From DATKCF01 sp035513345 (GTDB lineage: Bacteria > Gemmatimonadota > Gemmatimonadetes > Longimicrobiales > RSA9), in contig DATKCF010000188.1 of assembly GCA_035513345.1 (NCBI GenBank), positions 62,001 through 126,000 of the forward strand: a stretch of DNA of 64,000 nt, read 5' to 3'. Positions 53,686 through 63,053 of the stretch are shown here, piece by piece. Made by a program: the position numbers and the translations under genes. The notes beneath the pieces are model-generated. The model was not told where the DNA came from. It worked only from the letters and a program-made list of their open reading frames with translations, and did not search any database. Position 1 is the first letter of the stretch. Each line of letters begins with the position of its first letter.

Positions 53686-55716
53686 GTGGCAGAATTCCAG
53701 CCGACCCTGCTCTGGGCGATCGCCCTTCTGCCACTGCTCGGTTTCGTGGTCAACGGCATCGCTGCATTCGTGGCGCCGGACCGCAAGTCGATTCCGACGG
53801 TAGTCGGTCCGGCAACCGTCGGCATGGCGTTCCTGATCGCCGCAGTGAACTTCATCGGTATGCGTGGGGCCGACCTGCATGGTCCCGTCATCGAGACGTA
53901 CTGGCAGTGGATCGCGGTCGGCGGGCTGCGCATCGATGCCGCGTTCCAGCTCGACAATCTGTCCATGCTGATGACGCTCATCATCACGGGCGTCGGCTTT
54001 CTGATCCACGTGTTCAGCGTCGGCTACATGCGGGAGGACCCGGGGTACGCGCGCTACTTCGCGTACCTCAACCTCTTCGTGTTCTTCATGCTGGTGCTCG
54101 TGCTCGGATCGAGTTTCCCGGTGATGTTCGTCGGCTGGGAAGGTGTCGGGCTGTGCAGCTACCTGCTGATCGGATTCTGGTTCACGGACCGTGCGAAGGC
54201 GGACGCCGGCAAGAAGGCGTTCATCGTCAACCGCATTGGTGACTTCGGGTTCCTGGTCGCGATGTTCATGCTGTACTCGAACGCCGGGTCGCTCGACTTC
54301 GTCAACGTGTTCGAACAGGCGCCCGCGACTTTCGCTTACGGCGGGGCGGCCGTTACCGCGATTACGCTTTTCCTGTTCCTCGGTGCGGTCGGCAAGAGTG
54401 CGCAGATCCCGCTGTACACGTGGCTGCCCGACGCGATGGCCGGCCCGACGCCGGTCAGCGCGCTGATCCACGCCGCGACCATGGTGACCGGTGGCGTCTA
54501 TCTCGTCGCGCGGGCCGGCGTCCTGTTCTCGCTGGCGCCGATTTCGGCGGCGGTGGTCACTGGCGTGGGCGCACTCACGGCCCTGTTCGCGGCCACGATC
54601 GGGCTGGCGCAGTACGACATCAAGAAGGTGCTCGCGTATTCGACGGTATCGCAGCTCGGCTACATGTTCATTGGCGTTGGCGTCGGCGCGTACGCCGCCG
54701 GCGTGTTCCACCTCATGACGCACGCGTTCTTCAAGGCCCTGCTGTTCCTCGGGTCGGGCGCCGTGATCCACGCCATGCACGAGGCATTCCACCACACGCA
54801 CAGCGACCGGGATGCCCAGGACATGCGCAACATGGGCGGGCTGCGCCGGTTCATGCCCATCACATGGGCCACGATGTGGATCGGGACACTGGCTATTGCG
54901 GGCGTGTGGCCGTTCGCCGGGTTCTTCTCGAAAGACGAGATCATCTGGCAGGTCGGGGCCCATGCCGTCGGTCCGTTCGCCGGATGGTATCGCACGTTCT
55001 GGGTGATGGCGCTGGCCGCCGCACTCATGACGGCGTTCTACATGACGCGGCTCATGGTGATGACGTTCCACGGCGAGAACCGGTCCGGCGAGAAGGAGCG
55101 GCAGCACCTGCACGAGGTTTCGCCCGTCATGTGGGTGCCGCTGGCTGTCCTGGCCATGCTGTCCGTGGTCGGTGGCTGGATCAACGTACCCGCGGCGATC
55201 GGCAACGCGCCGGTCCTGGGCTGGTTGCCGCACTCGGAATGGCTGCACGAGTGGTTGCATCCGGTCACGGAGGCCGCGGACGGAGTGGCGGCGGCAAACG
55301 CGGCAGCGCCGCTGCACAGCGCGCCGTTCGGCGGTGGCGAGGTCCTGTGGGCCGTGCTGTCGTTCGGTCTGGCGGTAACGATGATCGCGCTCGCGTCAGC
55401 CGTTATCGGGGGGCGGCGCTACCGGCCGGCAGAGGAGTCGCCGCCACCGCGCGGATTCATGGGTGTGCTCTACAACGCGTGGTACGTCGATGGGATCTAC
55501 GATACGGCTATAGTGAAACCGATCCTGGCGGTGTCCCGCGGTCTGGCCCGTTTCGTCGATACGTTCCTGATCGATGGTATTGTCAACGGCGTCGGGCAGG
55601 CGTCGCGCGCATTCGGTTGGGTCGGCTCACGGCTGCAGACCGGGCAGGTCAACAGCTATGCCTTCGCGCTCGTCGCGGGTGTCCTGATCCTGATCGCGCT
55701 GGTGGTGCTGCAATGA
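53686..55716 (+). CDS. nuoL: NADH-quinone oxidoreductase subunit L
   Basis: A 676-residue antiporter-like distal subunit with about 16 helices and the long lateral helix at the C-terminal side. Proton-channel blocks: FVGWEGVGLCSYLLIGFWF with the key Glu, GKSAQIPLYTWLPDAMAGPTPVSALIHAATMVT with the key Lys, and KKVLAYSTVSQLGYM. Starts with GTG at 53686, two bases after nuoK. Overlaps nuoM by four bases. Confidence 0.97.
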   Translation: MAEFQPTLLWAIALLPLLGFVVNGIAAFVAPDRKSIPTVVGPATVGMAFLIAAVNFIGMRGADLHGPVIETYWQWIAVGGLRIDAAFQLDNLSMLMTLIITGVGFLIHVFSVGYMREDPGYARYFAYLNLFVFFMLVLVLGSSFPVMFVGWEGVGLCSYLLIGFWFTDRAKADAGKKAFIVNRIGDFGFLVAMFMLYSNAGSLDFVNVFEQAPATFAYGGAAVTAITLFLFLGAVGKSAQIPLYTWLPDAMAGPTPVSALIHAATMVTGGVYLVARAGVLFSLAPISAAVVTGVGALTALFAATIGLAQYDIKKVLAYSTVSQLGYMFIGVGVGAYAAGVFHLMTHAFFKALLFLGSGAVIHAMHEAFHHTHSDRDAQDMRNMGGLRRFMPITWATMWIGTLAIAGVWPFAGFFSKDEIIWQVGAHAVGPFAGWYRTFWVMALAAALMTAFYMTRLMVMTFHGENRSGEKERQHLHEVSPVMWVPLAVLAMLSVVGGWINVPAAIGNAPVLGWLPHSEWLHEWLHPVTEAADGVAAANAAAPLHSAPFGGGEVLWAVLSFGLAVTMIALASAVIGGRRYRPAEESPPPRGFMGVLYNAWYVDGIYDTAIVKPILAVSRGLARFVDTFLIDGIVNGVGQASRAFGWVGSRLQTGQVNSYAFALVAGVLILIALVVLQ

Positions 55717-57308
55717 TCGGCCTTCTCCAGTCGATCGGCTATCCGGACTGGGTCCTCAACGCACTGCTGCTGGTTCCCGTCATCGGCATGGCGGCTCTGC
55801 TTGCCGGCGTCGGCGGAAGGCCCCGAACGGTCGCGCTCGTCATCGCCGTGGCGGAGTTGGCGATCTCGCTGCCACTGTGGTTCGCGTTCAACCCGGCCGC
55901 GGCCGGGATGCAGTTCGCCGCCGAGTTCGCATGGATCCCGGAGTGGGGGATCCACTACCGTGTGGGCATGGACGGAATCAGCCTCATGCTGGTCCTGCTG
56001 ACGACGGCGATCCTGCCGATCGCCCTGCTCGGCTCCTACAACTACATCACGAACCGGGAACGCACGTTCTACGCGATGATGCTTCTGCTCGAGGCGGGTA
56101 TCATCGGCGTGTTCGTCGCAATGGATCTGTTCCTGTTCTTCATGTTCTGGGAAATCATGCTGGTGCCGATGTACTTCATCATCGGCATCTGGGGCGGGCA
56201 GAGGCGGATCTACGCGGCCATCAAGTTCTTCTTGTACACGGCGTTCGGCTCACTGCTGATGCTGGTCGGGATTCTGTATCTGTTCTTCAAGTACCGCGCG
56301 CTGACGGGCGACCTCTCGTTCGCGTACGCGGATCTGCTGCAGGTGCCGTTGACGTTCGGCGAACAGTACTGGCTGTTCGGCGCGTTCGCGCTCGCGTTCG
56401 CGATCAAGGTGCCGATCTTCCCGTTCCACACGTGGCTTCCGGACGCGCACGTCGAAGCGCCGACGCCGGGCTCTGTCGTACTGGCGGCGGTGCTGCTGAA
56501 AATGGGGGCGTACGGATTCCTCCGATTCCTGCTGCCGTTCTTTCCGCACGCCGCAACGCATCCGACGATCGTGATGACAATGCTGGTACTGGGCCTGATC
56601 GGTATCATATACGCGGCGTGGGTGGCAGCAGTGCAACCGGACGCGAAGAAACTGATCGCGTACACGTCCGTGGCGCACATGGGGTTCGTCGTGCTCGGCG
56701 TGTTTGCGCTGACCGTGCGCGGGCTGCAGGGCGCAATGGTGGTAATGCTGTCGCACGGCCTTTCGACGGGCGCGCTGTTTCTCCTGCTCGGCATGCTGTA
56801 TGAACGACGGCACACGCGACTGATCGCGGATTTCGGAGGACTGGCGACCGTTGCGCCGATGTTCGGCGCGGCGTTCGTGTTCACTGCGCTGGCCAGCATC
56901 GGCCTGCCGGGCACGAGCGGGTTCGTCGGCGAGTTCCTGGCGCTGCTGGGCACGTTCGAGACCCATCCATGGGTCGCGATCATTGGCACGACCGGCGTCA
57001 TTTTCGCCGCCTACTACATGCTGCCCATGGTTCAGCGCATCTGGTTCAATTCACTGGACAATCCCGCGAACCGCGACCTGCCGGACCTGAGCCGTCGGGA
57101 GCTGGCTGTGCTTGCGCCGCTCATTGCCGGTATGCTCTGGCTGGGCCTGTACCCCAAGCCGGTGCTCGAACGGATGGAACCGACGTTGTCTGCCCTGGTC
57201 CGGACCGTCGAGCAGCGTAGCGGGCCGGCGCTATCGTTCGAGATCGAGATTGCGGATCCGATCGATACGCCAGCGGTCGAAGGCCGAGCGGGAGGCGGGC
57301 AGCCATGA
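55713..57308 (+). CDS. nuoM: NADH-quinone oxidoreductase subunit M
   Basis: A 531-residue antiporter-like subunit with 14 helices. Key blocks: FFMFWEIMLVPMYFIIGIWGG with the conserved Glu, AIKVPIFPFHTWLPDAHVEAPT with the conserved Lys, and KKLIAYTSVAHMGFV. ATG 55713 lies in the nuoL stop, and the stop lies in the nuoN start. Confidence 0.97.
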   Translation: MIGLLQSIGYPDWVLNALLLVPVIGMAALLAGVGGRPRTVALVIAVAELAISLPLWFAFNPAAAGMQFAAEFAWIPEWGIHYRVGMDGISLMLVLLTTAILPIALLGSYNYITNRERTFYAMMLLLEAGIIGVFVAMDLFLFFMFWEIMLVPMYFIIGIWGGQRRIYAAIKFFLYTAFGSLLMLVGILYLFFKYRALTGDLSFAYADLLQVPLTFGEQYWLFGAFALAFAIKVPIFPFHTWLPDAHVEAPTPGSVVLAAVLLKMGAYGFLRFLLPFFPHAATHPTIVMTMLVLGLIGIIYAAWVAAVQPDAKKLIAYTSVAHMGFVVLGVFALTVRGLQGAMVVMLSHGLSTGALFLLLGMLYERRHTRLIADFGGLATVAPMFGAAFVFTALASIGLPGTSGFVGEFLALLGTFETHPWVAIIGTTGVIFAAYYMLPMVQRIWFNSLDNPANRDLPDLSRRELAVLAPLIAGMLWLGLYPKPVLERMEPTLSALVRTVEQRSGPALSFEIEIADPIDTPAVEGRAGGGQP

Positions 57309-58816
57309 TGCCGGACTTCTCGCACCCGGCCGATTACGCAATCGCACTCCTGCCGGAGATCGTACTTTCGGTCTGGGCCATGGTCGTGTTGCTCGTGGAC
57401 GTGTTCCAGAAGGGCAGCCGGTCGGAACCCTCGAGCGCGGTCATTCCATGGCTGGCCGGGGTCGGCGTCCTGCTGGCGGCCGGCGCCAACACCTGGCTCG
57501 CCACGCTCGGAACAGGCCCCGCGTCCGCGGCCATCGCGATGGACGGCTTCCGCATCTTTGCGAACTACGTGTTTCTGCTGGCGGCCGGCTTCTTTCTGAT
57601 CATCTCGACGCGCTACCTCGAAGAGGAGCACATGCGGCTGGGCGAGCTGTATGTTCTCGTCCTGTTCGCGACAGTCGGCATGATGGTGTTCGCGGGAAGC
57701 GCCGACCTCATGCTGATCTTCATCGGCCTCGAGCTGATGTCAGTGCCCGTTTACGTTCTGACAGGTGTGAACCGGCGCGATGTCCGATCCGCCGAAGGCG
57801 CCCTCAAGTACTTCCTGCTCGGCGCGTTCTCGAGCGCATTTTTCCTGCTCGGCGTCGCACTCGTGTTCGGCGCTACGGGCGCGACCAACCTGTCGGAGAT
57901 CGCGATCGCGGTGGGCGTGGACGGCATCGGTGCGAGTCCGATGCTCCTGATGGGTGTCGCGATGCTCGCGGTCGGTTTCGGCTTCAAGGTAGCCGCCGTC
58001 CCGTTCCACATGTGGACGCCCGACGCCTACGAGGGCGCGCCCGCGCCGATCGCCGGCTTCATGGCCGCAGCGGTCAAGGCTGCCGCGTTCGCCGCGTTCC
58101 TGCGCGTGTTCCTGACCGCGTTTCCCGGCCTCTACGACACGTGGAACGCGATGGCGGTCTGGCTGGCCGTCATCACGATGATATCGGCCAACCTGATCGC
58201 CCTCGTGGAAGGCAATGTCAAACGGATGCTGGCGTACTCCAGCATCGCGCACGCCGGCTACCTGCTCGTTGCACTCGCTGCGGCCAGCGTACTGGGCGCA
58301 GCATCGTTCCTGTTCTATTCGCTGGTCTACACGATCATGACGATGGGTGCGTTCGCCGTCGTGATCGCGGTTGCGGGCAGGCAGGAAGCGAATCTCGATC
58401 TCGAATCGTACGCGGGCCTCGGGTGGAAGCGGCCCCTTCTCGGAATCGTGATGACGGTGTTCCTGCTGTCGCTCGCCGGATTCCCGCTCACGGCCGGCTT
58501 CATCGGCAAGGTGTTCCTGTTGCGCGCGGCTGTCGAACGCGGCCTCGTGCTGCTTGCGGTGGTTCTCGTACTCGCCTCGCTCGTGTCCTACTGGTATTAC
58601 CTGCGGGTGGCGTGGTACATGTGGTTCCGTGATGCCGAACCCGGCGCCGGCGCCGGGCCGGAACCCTCGACCGGGCTGAAGGTGGCCCTGGCCACAGCGG
58701 CTGTCCTTGTCCTGGCTCTGGGTGTAGCACCGGGTCCACTCCTGAGTCTGGCCGAGCAGTCTGCGGCGACTCTGCTGCGCGTGCCCGCCGCCACGGTCGG
58801 CCTGCTGTTACCCTGA
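57305..58816 (+). CDS. nuoN: NADH-quinone oxidoreductase subunit N
   Basis: A 503-residue antiporter-like subunit with 14 helices, the last of the operon. Blocks: LIFIGLELMSVPVYVLTG, AEGALKYFLLGAFSSAFFL, VAAVPFHMWTPDAYEGAPAP, and VKRMLAYSSIAHAGY. ATG at 57305 or 57308. The 95-base gap after it shows no clear terminator, so some transcript may continue to the phosphohexomutase gene. Confidence 0.96.
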   Translation: MMPDFSHPADYAIALLPEIVLSVWAMVVLLVDVFQKGSRSEPSSAVIPWLAGVGVLLAAGANTWLATLGTGPASAAIAMDGFRIFANYVFLLAAGFFLIISTRYLEEEHMRLGELYVLVLFATVGMMVFAGSADLMLIFIGLELMSVPVYVLTGVNRRDVRSAEGALKYFLLGAFSSAFFLLGVALVFGATGATNLSEIAIAVGVDGIGASPMLLMGVAMLAVGFGFKVAAVPFHMWTPDAYEGAPAPIAGFMAAAVKAAAFAAFLRVFLTAFPGLYDTWNAMAVWLAVITMISANLIALVEGNVKRMLAYSSIAHAGYLLVALAAASVLGAASFLFYSLVYTIMTMGAFAVVIAVAGRQEANLDLESYAGLGWKRPLLGIVMTVFLLSLAGFPLTAGFIGKVFLLRAAVERGLVLLAVVLVLASLVSYWYYLRVAWYMWFRDAEPGAGAGPEPSTGLKVALATAAVLVLALGVAPGPLLSLAEQSAATLLRVPAATVGLLLP

Positions 58817-58911
58817 CGAGGGCGTTCGAGACGACGACCCCAGCGGCCGCATGCGTGACCATGAAAGCCCGCCCGGCCGCGCTGCCCGGCGACCGGTGAA
58901 CGGGAGGCGAG

Positions 58912-60285
58912 ATGACCATCAAGCCACACATCTTCAGGGAGTACGATATCCGTGGCATCGTGGCCGTGGACCTGTCCGGAGACGTGCCCGAATCGATCGG
59001 CAGGGCGTTCGGCAGCGAGGCCGTCAGGAGGGTCGGCGCGGGCCGCGCTCCCCGTGTTGCCGTCGGCTACGACAACAGGCCCAGCTCGCCCGGCCTTGCC
59101 GTGAAGGTCATTGCCGGTCTCAGAGCCGCGGGCGTCGATGTCATCGACGTGGGCACCGTGCCGACACCCGTGCTCTACTACGCCGTCGCATGGCTCGGAA
59201 CCGACGCGGGCATTCAGATCACCGGGTCGCACAATCCCCCGGAATACAACGGCTTCAAGCTCGTGTTCGGCCTCGATGCGCTGTACGGCGAGACGATCCA
59301 GGATCTGCGACGGCGGATCGAGACGCAGGATTACGCCACCGGCGAAGGCTCGCTGGAAGCGCACGCGATCATTCCCACATACATCGAGGATGTCGGTTCG
59401 CGGTTCCGGCTCGGCCGACCGATCCGGCTTGTGGCGGATTGCGGCAACGGGACGGGCAGTCTGGTTGCGATCGAGCTGTTGCGCGCGATCGGCGCCGATG
59501 TGATACCGCTGTACTGCGAGTCGGACGGCACGTTCCCGAACCACCATCCGGATCCAACGGTCGACGAGAACCTGGCGGACATGATCGCGAAGGTGCGCGA
59601 GACTCGCGCCGATCTCGGCGTTGCATTCGATGGCGATGCGGACCGCCTCGGCGCGGTGGATGGCAATGGCCGGATCGTGCGCGGCGACATCCTGCTCCTG
59701 ATTCTCGGGCTCGACGCACTCGAGCGACTGGGCGCTCCGCAGACGCTCGTGTTCGACGTGAAATGCTCGCAGGTTGTTGCGGAGGTCTATGCCGAACACG
59801 GCGGTGTGCCGGTCATGTGGAAGACGGGCCATTCGCTGATCAAGGAGAAGATGAAGGCCCTCGACGCGCCGATCGCAGGCGAGTTGTCGGGGCACATCTG
59901 TTTCGGTGAGGATTATTACGGCTTCGATGACGCCCTGTACGGGGCGTGTCGTCTGACGGAGTTGCTTTCTCGCCATGCCACGTCGCTCGCGGACAGGGTG
60001 GACGCGTTCCCATCGTATGTGAGCACGCCCGAGATCCGCGTCGAGGTGAGCGAGGACAACAAGTTCGAGATCGTGAGCAAGGCGGTCGAGGAGTTCAGCC
60101 GTACGCACGACGTGTTCGATGTCGATGGCGCCCGCATCCAGTTCGATGGCGGATGGGGCCTGATTCGCGCATCGAATACGCAGCCGGTTCTGGTCCTGCG
60201 GTACGAAGCGCGTACTGCCGAGCAACTCGATCGCATCCGCGACACGATGGAAGGCTGGTTGCGCGGGCGCGGAGTGACGGTCTGA
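58912..60285 (+). CDS. Phosphomannomutase / phosphoglucomutase
   Basis: A 457-residue alpha-D-phosphohexomutase. Four-domain pattern: FREYDIRG start; phosphoserine Ser106 in TGSHNPPEYNG; metal loop FDGDADR; sugar loop GELSGHICF; phosphate loop RASNTQP. The ATG follows GGGAGGCGAG. It interconverts hexose 1- and 6-phosphates for surface polysaccharide and nucleotide-sugar synthesis; closeness to the dual-specificity AlgC/ManB form is judged by motif only. Next gene begins one base after its stop. Confidence 0.94.
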   Translation: MTIKPHIFREYDIRGIVAVDLSGDVPESIGRAFGSEAVRRVGAGRAPRVAVGYDNRPSSPGLAVKVIAGLRAAGVDVIDVGTVPTPVLYYAVAWLGTDAGIQITGSHNPPEYNGFKLVFGLDALYGETIQDLRRRIETQDYATGEGSLEAHAIIPTYIEDVGSRFRLGRPIRLVADCGNGTGSLVAIELLRAIGADVIPLYCESDGTFPNHHPDPTVDENLADMIAKVRETRADLGVAFDGDADRLGAVDGNGRIVRGDILLLILGLDALERLGAPQTLVFDVKCSQVVAEVYAEHGGVPVMWKTGHSLIKEKMKALDAPIAGELSGHICFGEDYYGFDDALYGACRLTELLSRHATSLADRVDAFPSYVSTPEIRVEVSEDNKFEIVSKAVEEFSRTHDVFDVDGARIQFDGGWGLIRASNTQPVLVLRYEARTAEQLDRIRDTMEGWLRGRGVTV

Positions 60286-60286
60286 G

Positions 60287-63019
60287 ATGACACGACGGTC
60301 GACCCGACTGCTGATCGGGGCCGGGATCGTTCTCCTGGTCGTCCTCATCACCGGCCGTGCGGTGATGACGTTCTATACGGACGTACTGTGGTTCGGCGAG
60401 ATTGGCTACGCCGGCGTGCTGTGGCGGCGGGTCGCGGCGATCACGGGGTTGCGGCTCGTGACTGGCGCGCTGGGTGCGGCTGTCGTGCTGGTGAACCTGG
60501 CGCGCGTGATCCGCCATCTCGGGCCGGTACAGCTGCGCCGGACGTACGGCAATCTCGAGATCGCCGAACAGATTCCGCACGGTTATGTCACGGGTGGCGT
60601 CATCCTCGCCTCGATACTGGCGGGATGGTGGCTGTCCGGCATCGTTTTCCCCGCGGAAGCCGCATTGCAGGCGCTCGCATGGGTGCACCGCGGCGCATGG
60701 AATGTGGCCGACCCGCGGTTCGGGCACGACCTCTCGTTCTACGTGTTCACGTTGCCGACCGTGGGCCGTCTGCTCGATTTCCTGCTGCTGGTCACGGTGT
60801 GGAGCGCGGTCCTGGCACTTGTCGGCTACGTCCTCGTGGGTGCGATCCGTGTCCGTCAGGGGCGAGTCGAGATCGAGCAGCACCCGCGCACGCATTTCGC
60901 CGTGCTCGTAGCGGGGCTCGTCACACTGTTCGCTGCGCGCTACTGGCTCAGCCAGTATGCCGTTCTTCTCGATGGAACGGGATTCGCCGGTATCGTCGGG
61001 TTCACTGATATCAATGCGAGGCTGCCGGCGTACCGCATCCTCTCGATTACCTGCCTGCTGGCGGCGGGCGCGCTACTGTTCTCGACGTTCCGCCGGAACT
61101 GGATTCCGGCGCTGGTCGCACTTGGCATGCTGATCGTGGCGGGACTCGGGCTCGGCCTTCTGTATCCGTCGTTCATCCAGAAGCTTCGCGTCGTTCCGAA
61201 CGAACTGGCGAGGGAAGACCCGTACATTCGCTGGAACCTCGAGTACACGCGGCGCGCGTTCGGACTCGATGGCATCGGCCGGGAGGTATTCGCGGTGGAT
61301 CCGTCGCGTCCGCCCACGGCAGCGGAGGCTGCTGGAGTGGAGCAACTGTTGCCGATCTGGGATCTCGAGCCGCTCCAGGCGTACTTCAATCAGCGCGAGT
61401 CCCTGTACGGATACTACCACTTCCCGAGCGTTCACTACGACCGGTACGGCCCGCCCGGTTCCGAGCGACAGGTCGGTATCGCGGTGCGCGAGTTCATTGC
61501 GGGCGGTCTGCCCGCGAACAACCGGACCTGGCGCACGCTCCACCTCAACGCGGACCAGGTCAGGGGTAACGGCGCCGTCGTCGCTCCCGTGACGGAGAAG
61601 ACCGTTGCCGGCGATCCCGAGTTCTGGTTGCGCGGTGTCGCACCGCCGGGCGGGTCGGAATCTCCGCCCCGCATGGAACTGGCACCGAACGCTCCGGCCG
61701 ACCTGGACTTGCAGTACTCCGCGGTCTTCTTCGGCGAAACCGAGCAGGACTATCTCCTGGTCGATCCGGATGCCGACTACGCGGGCGATACGGAGGTGGG
61801 CGGAATCCTGCTCGATTCGTTCCTGCGCATTTTCGCTTTCGCATGGCGCTTCGGCGATCGCGATCTGCTGTTCTCGAGCGAGGCGGGTGGAAAGTCGCTG
61901 CTGATGCACCGGCGGGTAGTTACTCGCCTGCGAGCCCTGGCACCGTTCCTGGCGTGGGACCCGCGTCCATATCCCGTGATTGCTGACGGCCGCATCGTCT
62001 GGATCGCGGATGGCTACACATCGTCGACGACGTTCCCGATCGCGCGCCCGTACGACGTGCCGGGCATTGGCCGCGTACGCTACCTCGACAACAGCGTGAA
62101 GGCCGTCGTCGATGGCCTGACAGGCAGGATCGATCTCTACGCACTGAACGAGTCCGAGCCGGTCCTCGACGCGTTCTCGCGCGCGTTTCCCGGACTGATA
62201 AAATCCCTCGAGGAAATGCCGCCCACTCTGCGGCGACACCTCCGGTATCCCTTGCTGCACCTCGAAACGCAGGCCGACCTGCTCGAGGAATACCACGTGA
62301 GCAGCGCATCCGCGTTCTTCTCCGGCCAGAACGAGTGGCAGGTGCCCGTCGAGCCCACCGCCGTCGGGGGCGGCCGGGACTACGCGCCCATCTACATGAT
62401 GACGACGTTCCGCGGCTCGCCCACGCCTGAGTTCCTGGTCCTCATGCCGTTCATCGCCCGGGAACGGCAGAACATGACCGCGGTGCTGATCGTAGAGAAC
62501 GCGGCCGGCTCGTACGGCAGGAAGACATTGCTCGAGTTGCCTCGCGACGAGCAGATCGCGGGCCCTCGCCAGGTCCGGACGATCATCGAACAGGATCCGG
62601 GCATTTCGGCTCAGCTGTCGCTCTGGCGCCAGAGCGGCAGCGATGTCGAGATCGGCCGGCTCAGGATCGTGCCGCTGGACGGATCACTGCTGTACGTACA
62701 GCCGATCTTCCTGTCGGGTTCGGGCAGTTCGATACCTCAGCTCCAGCGCCTGATCGCGAGCGATGGCACGTCCGTCGCCATGGCTGCCACACTCGACGAG
62801 GCCATAGCAGCGCTCGTCGGATCCGCCACGGATCAGCCGGCGACAACGGTGGCTACCGATCCCTCACCCGCCGTTGCCGGCGGTTGGGCGCCGATAGCGC
62901 TCGAAACGATGCAGGCGGCCGACCGCGCTCTGAGAGCAGGCGACTTCGCCGAGTTCGGCCGGCTCTGGAACGAGCTGCAAACGCTCATCCGCAGTGCCGC
63001 GACCGGAGGCATCCGTTGA
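60287..63019 (+). CDS. UPF0182 family membrane protein
   Basis: A 910-residue protein. The first 330 or so residues hold about seven membrane helices, starting LLIGAGIVLLVVLITGRAV, with family-typical TDVLWFGEIGYAGVLW. A large extracytoplasmic region follows, containing the conserved RNAFGL-like RRAFGLDGI, YYHFPSVHYDRYG, and YLDNSVKAVVDGLTGRIDLY. The C-terminal 120 residues end in a helical segment (AADRALRAGDFAEFGRLW). The family is widespread but has no established function. It lies one base after the phosphohexomutase gene and 34 bases before the kinase gene. Confidence 0.9.
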   Translation: MTRRSTRLLIGAGIVLLVVLITGRAVMTFYTDVLWFGEIGYAGVLWRRVAAITGLRLVTGALGAAVVLVNLARVIRHLGPVQLRRTYGNLEIAEQIPHGYVTGGVILASILAGWWLSGIVFPAEAALQALAWVHRGAWNVADPRFGHDLSFYVFTLPTVGRLLDFLLLVTVWSAVLALVGYVLVGAIRVRQGRVEIEQHPRTHFAVLVAGLVTLFAARYWLSQYAVLLDGTGFAGIVGFTDINARLPAYRILSITCLLAAGALLFSTFRRNWIPALVALGMLIVAGLGLGLLYPSFIQKLRVVPNELAREDPYIRWNLEYTRRAFGLDGIGREVFAVDPSRPPTAAEAAGVEQLLPIWDLEPLQAYFNQRESLYGYYHFPSVHYDRYGPPGSERQVGIAVREFIAGGLPANNRTWRTLHLNADQVRGNGAVVAPVTEKTVAGDPEFWLRGVAPPGGSESPPRMELAPNAPADLDLQYSAVFFGETEQDYLLVDPDADYAGDTEVGGILLDSFLRIFAFAWRFGDRDLLFSSEAGGKSLLMHRRVVTRLRALAPFLAWDPRPYPVIADGRIVWIADGYTSSTTFPIARPYDVPGIGRVRYLDNSVKAVVDGLTGRIDLYALNESEPVLDAFSRAFPGLIKSLEEMPPTLRRHLRYPLLHLETQADLLEEYHVSSASAFFSGQNEWQVPVEPTAVGGGRDYAPIYMMTTFRGSPTPEFLVLMPFIARERQNMTAVLIVENAAGSYGRKTLLELPRDEQIAGPRQVRTIIEQDPGISAQLSLWRQSGSDVEIGRLRIVPLDGSLLYVQPIFLSGSGSSIPQLQRLIASDGTSVAMAATLDEAIAALVGSATDQPATTVATDPSPAVAGGWAPIALETMQAADRALRAGDFAEFGRLWNELQTLIRSAATGGIR

Positions 63020-63053
63020 CTTCGCGTGGTTGCCGCCATCTGCGGAGGCAACT

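Noticed and set aside
53200..55317. Long minus-strand open frame opposite nuoJ to nuoL (705 codons)
   Set aside because: Composition is His/Arg/Asp-rich with no domain signal; the plus strand encodes clear complex I subunits.
54420..55712. Upstream extension of the nuoM frame through nuoL
   Set aside because: Arg/Gly-rich shadow of nuoL; the true start at 55713 overlaps the nuoL stop in the usual way.
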